From Mugil cephalus (Eukaryota > Chordata > Actinopteri > Mugiliformes > Mugilidae), in contig NC_061779.1 of assembly GCF_022458985.1 (NCBI RefSeq), forward strand, positions 22,179,001 to 22,243,000: DNA of 64,000 nt, read 5' to 3'. The position numbers and the translations under genes are program-made. Below, piece by piece: positions 60,326-64,000 of the stretch (within the stretch, counting starts at the first letter, position 1; each line of letters starts with the position of its first letter). The notes under the pieces were generated by a model. It was not told the DNA's origin. It was given only the letters and a program-made list of their open reading frames with translations, and did not search any database.

Positions 60326-62319
60326 TAGATTTTTCTATTGTTCACTCACCTTGCATTTTGTAAATTGATAAAAAATAAACAGCAATTCTTTATATTCTTG
60401 AAAGCACTTTTTCTTCTTTTTTTCTCCATACCTGCCTAAAACTTTAAAACGCTGATGCACTATTTCAGATTAAAGCAGCCAGGATTGCGTACAACAATCC
60501 ATTGACTAATATATGAGACTACAAAACCGTTATAAAAACTATTTACATACCTCATATAGTAATGGGCTCAAATGAACTCTAAATATTACTGTGTTAGTGG
60601 AATGAGCTCTCGTGCCGTACAGGAAGTCACTCTGCTTATTTTGGCTGCCTTGACAATGCAGGCGCGGCGCGTGGTGTGAATACTAAGGGGAATCAGTGAA
60701 TGGGGCTGCAGCACTGAAAGGTTTTACATCACACTGAGCAAAAACACCGGGTTGCTCCACACCACAAAACGCACTGTGCAGCTCTAAGCACTGGGGTGGT
60801 GAGTATTTGGGCAACAAACACCAACACGGGGCCCCTAAATAATATTCCATTCCATTACAAATGGAGAGAAATATCTCTAAGAGTAAAAAAGAAGTCCAGT
60901 TGAACTCTCCAACAATGCCAGTTATCAGACAGACGCCATATTCAGAGTCTGAGCTCCTTACAGAAGATAATTCACTAATCTGTGGATTAGATGAAATAGT
61001 GGGCATACAGTACTCAGATCAAAGTTCATATTGCTTTACAGCAGGAAATGGAATTAGTTAACAAAAGCAGGATGTATTTGTAACTAAGGGCTACAGACCC
61101 ATTGACTAGAAAAAAATGCTGCAGTCTGCTGAGCTGATCCACCTACAAGATAAAAAAAAAAAATCTAATGGCTTCTGTAGTGCCAATAAAAAACCTCTCA
61201 CATATATTTTATTGTTTTACAGCTCTGAAACAGTGGATATAACTGTCTTCTTTTCTACATCACACCACAATAAAGCATTGAAATATACATTTATTCAAAT
61301 GAAGCACACATACAAACTAATATATGAGCAGCAACACTATTCCAACAGAGTTGTTGGAATATTTGCAAATCTTAAAATAGCACATGTCAGGTGAAGTGAA
61401 TGGTTTATGCGGGCGAGAAGTGACGTCTCAGACCGCACCTAAAAACCATCTGTCATCTGTGCGCGCTCCAGAAGCTGCTGTTGAGTCAAGGCCATGACGC
61501 AACATAAAAGGTGGCATGGTGTAAAACAACAAGTAGAGTGTTTTAGCTGTAAGTGCTACGCAAGAATGGACATGAAAAAGACAGAGACAAAGCTGTCACG
61601 CCATCTCAATTTTCTTCCGCAAATAGTTCTGAAAATCCATGTAGGCGGCATCAAAAACCTGATCACAACTGCTGTATTGTCTTTCTTTTTATCTCGAGCG
61701 ACACTATGTCCGACTTAGTAGGAAAAGTTCCCAGGTTACTAATTAACAGTAATTAACAGTGTCCTGGTGAGCTACAACACTGTCGCTGAGGCAGCGGGCA
61801 CATTAACAAGTCTTTAAAACTAAGCTGAAGAATAAAATCTGCAGGAATGAACATTCATCGGTGGCACCGAATGTGCCAAAATCAAAGGTCATTTCAGGAG
61901 CAAGGTGGCAGAGCGCGAACGCTCGGTGTGTTTGACTATGAACACTAACACAAACACAGCACACCTGAGAGGTGTGTCCTCACCTCAGTCTACAGCAACC
62001 AACTGATAACTAATGGAGCTCTGATCCCACCAGTCAAGGGGTTTTAGAACTAGTTTCATCTGAACACATTTGATATTCACCAAATAAATTAAAATAACGC
62101 TCAATTCTGATCAGACGCTACAACTTAAAACTGCCAACTGAAAAGTTACAGCTTTCGAACACTGACCCAGAATTTTTGTGTTTACAGAGCAAAGATAAGA
62201 AGGATGCAGGCAGCTGATAAAACTGAAATGACGCACGTCACACACGTTCAGTCAATATTTACTCTCCCTGCTAGATTCATAAAGCATTAAACACTTTCAA
62301 ATGATTAAGAAAATGGATA
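60326..62319. other. Intergenic spacer between the ckmt1 upstream region and the next gene
   Basis: No supported gene. A plus-strand frame at 60861-61061 and an overlapping minus-strand frame of 107 codons have unremarkable composition and no splice context. No complete repeat element was recognised. Confidence 0.5.
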
Positions 62320-62325
62320 TTTATT
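62320..62325 (-). terminator. Polyadenylation signal for the gene entering from the right
   Basis: AATAAA on the minus strand, about 510 bases beyond the stop codon at 62837-62839. Confidence 0.4.
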
Positions 62326-62836
62326 TACAAGACTTTGGCAACATAGAATATTTATAAAAATCAACCATTAGGTTTTTCCATTAAAAACAAATTCATGACA
62401 AGAACAAACTAATAAATACACACCAATAATATTTACATCAACAAGTTAAGGCTCAGACTTGATTGTAAAATAGCTGATTTGACTCACATTACCATTTTCT
62501 AAGGTTTTAGCTGCATAAAGAGCCAAAGCAGGAAATACGGCACATTTTAAATGATAAAACAATTAACAGTAACTGTAGATAATTCTTAATATCTGGCCAG
62601 AACTGCATTAATGTCAGTTCAGGTTTTAACCAAGCGATAATCTTAAAATGTCCAGATGAAAACAAAGGCACCAGTTGGAGTAGAAAATGTCAAGGTCAGC
62701 TGCATTGTCAGAGCAGTGAAAGGGACATTTATTCATCTACAAAACCTTTCAAGGGGCTGAAAGACGTCTTTCAGATATACCATCAAAAGGCTGACAACTT
62801 CAGAGTAAAACACATGAAGGGCAGTGTTTTTGCTGC

Positions 62837-63769
62837 TCATTGAATTAGTCTCTTCCTGCTGTAGGTCCTTCCAGTGTTCTGGCGTTTGATTGGCTGGCTG
62901 TAGGGAGACGGCTCAACTCCATCCACTTCCTCCGTCCTCCTCCCTGATGCCGATTCATCTACAACATGGAGTAAATAGTATGAAAGGCAAGTTAGCTTTC
63001 ATTAAGAGCATTGATAAGTTTGTTGTATTTATCTGTGTCATACTTTACTTTATTTACATAGCACTTTCACACAGTTCCAAAGTACTTTACATAAAATTCC
63101 CAGACAATTGATAAAATGCAATAAATGAGAATCAAAGTACAAATAAAAGATAGAAGGAATGAGTTCAAACTATAAAACGTGTCATAAACTCTCAACCCAG
63201 GGCAAGGTAACATAATGAACCAGATATGATCCGGACATGAGCGTGTTAGAAAAGGCTTTTATAAATGAGGGAATCTTTAAAGGGGCTTTAAAACACATGG
63301 TTCCACATGTTAAGGGCAAATGTCGGCTTTATAGTTTGTGGAGGGAAGGTGTGAAGACCAAGATTAGAAGAGTGGAATGGATGAGTGGTTGAGTATGGAG
63401 CTAAAAGTCTGGTGACGGTCAAGGTCGTGTACTGTATTGACTAATTAATAATCTGGATGATTAGTGGCTGAAAAAGAGACTTGGAAATGTGCTGGGATCT
63501 AACTGTAGCCTTAAAGGACAATAAAATAAGTAAACAATTGAGCACTTAAGATCCAGCATTTCACATTTCAGGTTTAAACATGTAGCTCACAGACAGCTCC
63601 ATTAATAAAAGGACAACTTATAAATGAACAACAAACAACTTACCTTGGAAATGTTGTTTTCTTTTACTAGCAGAACCTGTTTTGCCCTTGAACAGCAGTG
63701 GAGACTGAGTGAGGGCCAAAATACCACTGGCTGTGACCGGCTTTCTTTTCTTTGTGCTGGGAGGAGTTG
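62837..63769 (-). CDS. ticrr: Last two exons of a basic nuclear-type protein, probably Ticrr (treslin)
   Basis: Minus strand, two exons joined in phase: 63644-63769 (acceptor GTAG, donor GTAAGT) and 62837-62958, ending at a TGA. The 82 or so residues include ATPPSTKKRKPVTASG, then ILALTQSPLLFKGK and SASKRKQHFQ, and the C-terminus PIKRQNTGRTYSRKRLIQ. They are rich in Lys/Arg and Ser/Thr-Pro sites, as expected of a cell-cycle-kinase-regulated nuclear protein. In human, TICRR lies in the same 15q26.1 block as ABHD2, RLBP1 and AEN, which supports the call. Treslin carries Cdc45 to replication origins together with TopBP1. I cannot verify the identity from 80 residues; another nuclear scaffold is possible. 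The gene continues past the right edge. Confidence 0.45.
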
Positions 63770-64000
63770 CTACTGACAAAATATACAAAACAGACGAGAA
63801 TAACCGACTTAAAATCACCCCTATTTTTTTGTGTCTTTATCAAACCTGTATTGAAAAACATCTGAGCTATATTCAGTTTTAAAATATCTTTTAAAAAATT
63901 CAATGACAAATTATTTACTTGCTCCCCCCCAAAACATCCTCTCAACATAATATTAAAATATCATTCAATTCAAGTTTATTTTTTGAACTAGTTTTTAAAC

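Noticed and set aside
60683-61061. Opposed open frames of 107 (minus) and 66 (plus) codons
   Set aside because: Both are plausible by length only. Neither has splice context or a known domain.

Overview
The window looks like nuclear DNA of a ray-finned (teleost) fish. Genes are split into many small GT-AG exons with short introns. The proteins match vertebrate families closely along their full length. Microsatellites, Tc1-like relics and a BEL/Pao LTR element typical of fish genomes lie between and inside genes. I see no bacterial, plasmid or CRISPR features, and no tRNA or rRNA genes.

Layout, left to right. The first 2.3 kb holds a signal-peptide exon on the minus strand (probably mfge8) whose gene runs off the left edge. 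abhd2 (plus strand, 9 coding exons, 433 aa) spans 7605-13709, with two probable 5' untranslated exons upstream and a 1.9 kb 3' UTR. rlbp1 (minus, 7 coding exons, 307 aa) is tail to tail with it, and their polyadenylation signals lie about 100 bp apart. After about 5 kb of repeat-bearing spacer come aen (minus, 3 coding exons, 352 aa, complete DEDDh set) and pdia3 (minus, 13 exons, 496 aa, two CGHC sites). A 7.3 kb BEL/Pao element (38036-45301) with matching 676-bp LTRs, a 5-bp target duplication and one open reading frame of 1935 codons lies between pdia3 and ckmt1. ckmt1 (minus, 8 coding exons, 415 aa) spans 50441-59182. The last two exons of a basic, Ser/Pro-rich nuclear-type protein, probably ticrr (treslin), enter from the right edge.

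The genes do not form one pathway: a lipid hydrolase, a visual-cycle retinoid carrier, an apoptosis nuclease, an ER thiol oxidoreductase and a mitochondrial creatine kinase. What links them is synteny. From memory of the human map, mfge8, abhd2, rlbp1, aen and ticrr belong to 15q26.1, and pdia3 and ckmt1 to 15q15.3, so this segment mixes two blocks that are far apart in human.

The most notable non-coding observations are a splice-created two-codon uORF before abhd2, an overlapping uORF and p53-like half-sites at aen, an ERSE-like CCAAT-N9-CCACA site before pdia3, and a run of 17 A directly before the ckmt1 start codon. There is also an orphan coding-like block at 36348-36614 and a perfect 17-bp inverted repeat at 23210-23246. 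I found no convincing undescribed multi-gene system. Exon edges were read by eye from splice signals, reading phase and remembered human homologues.
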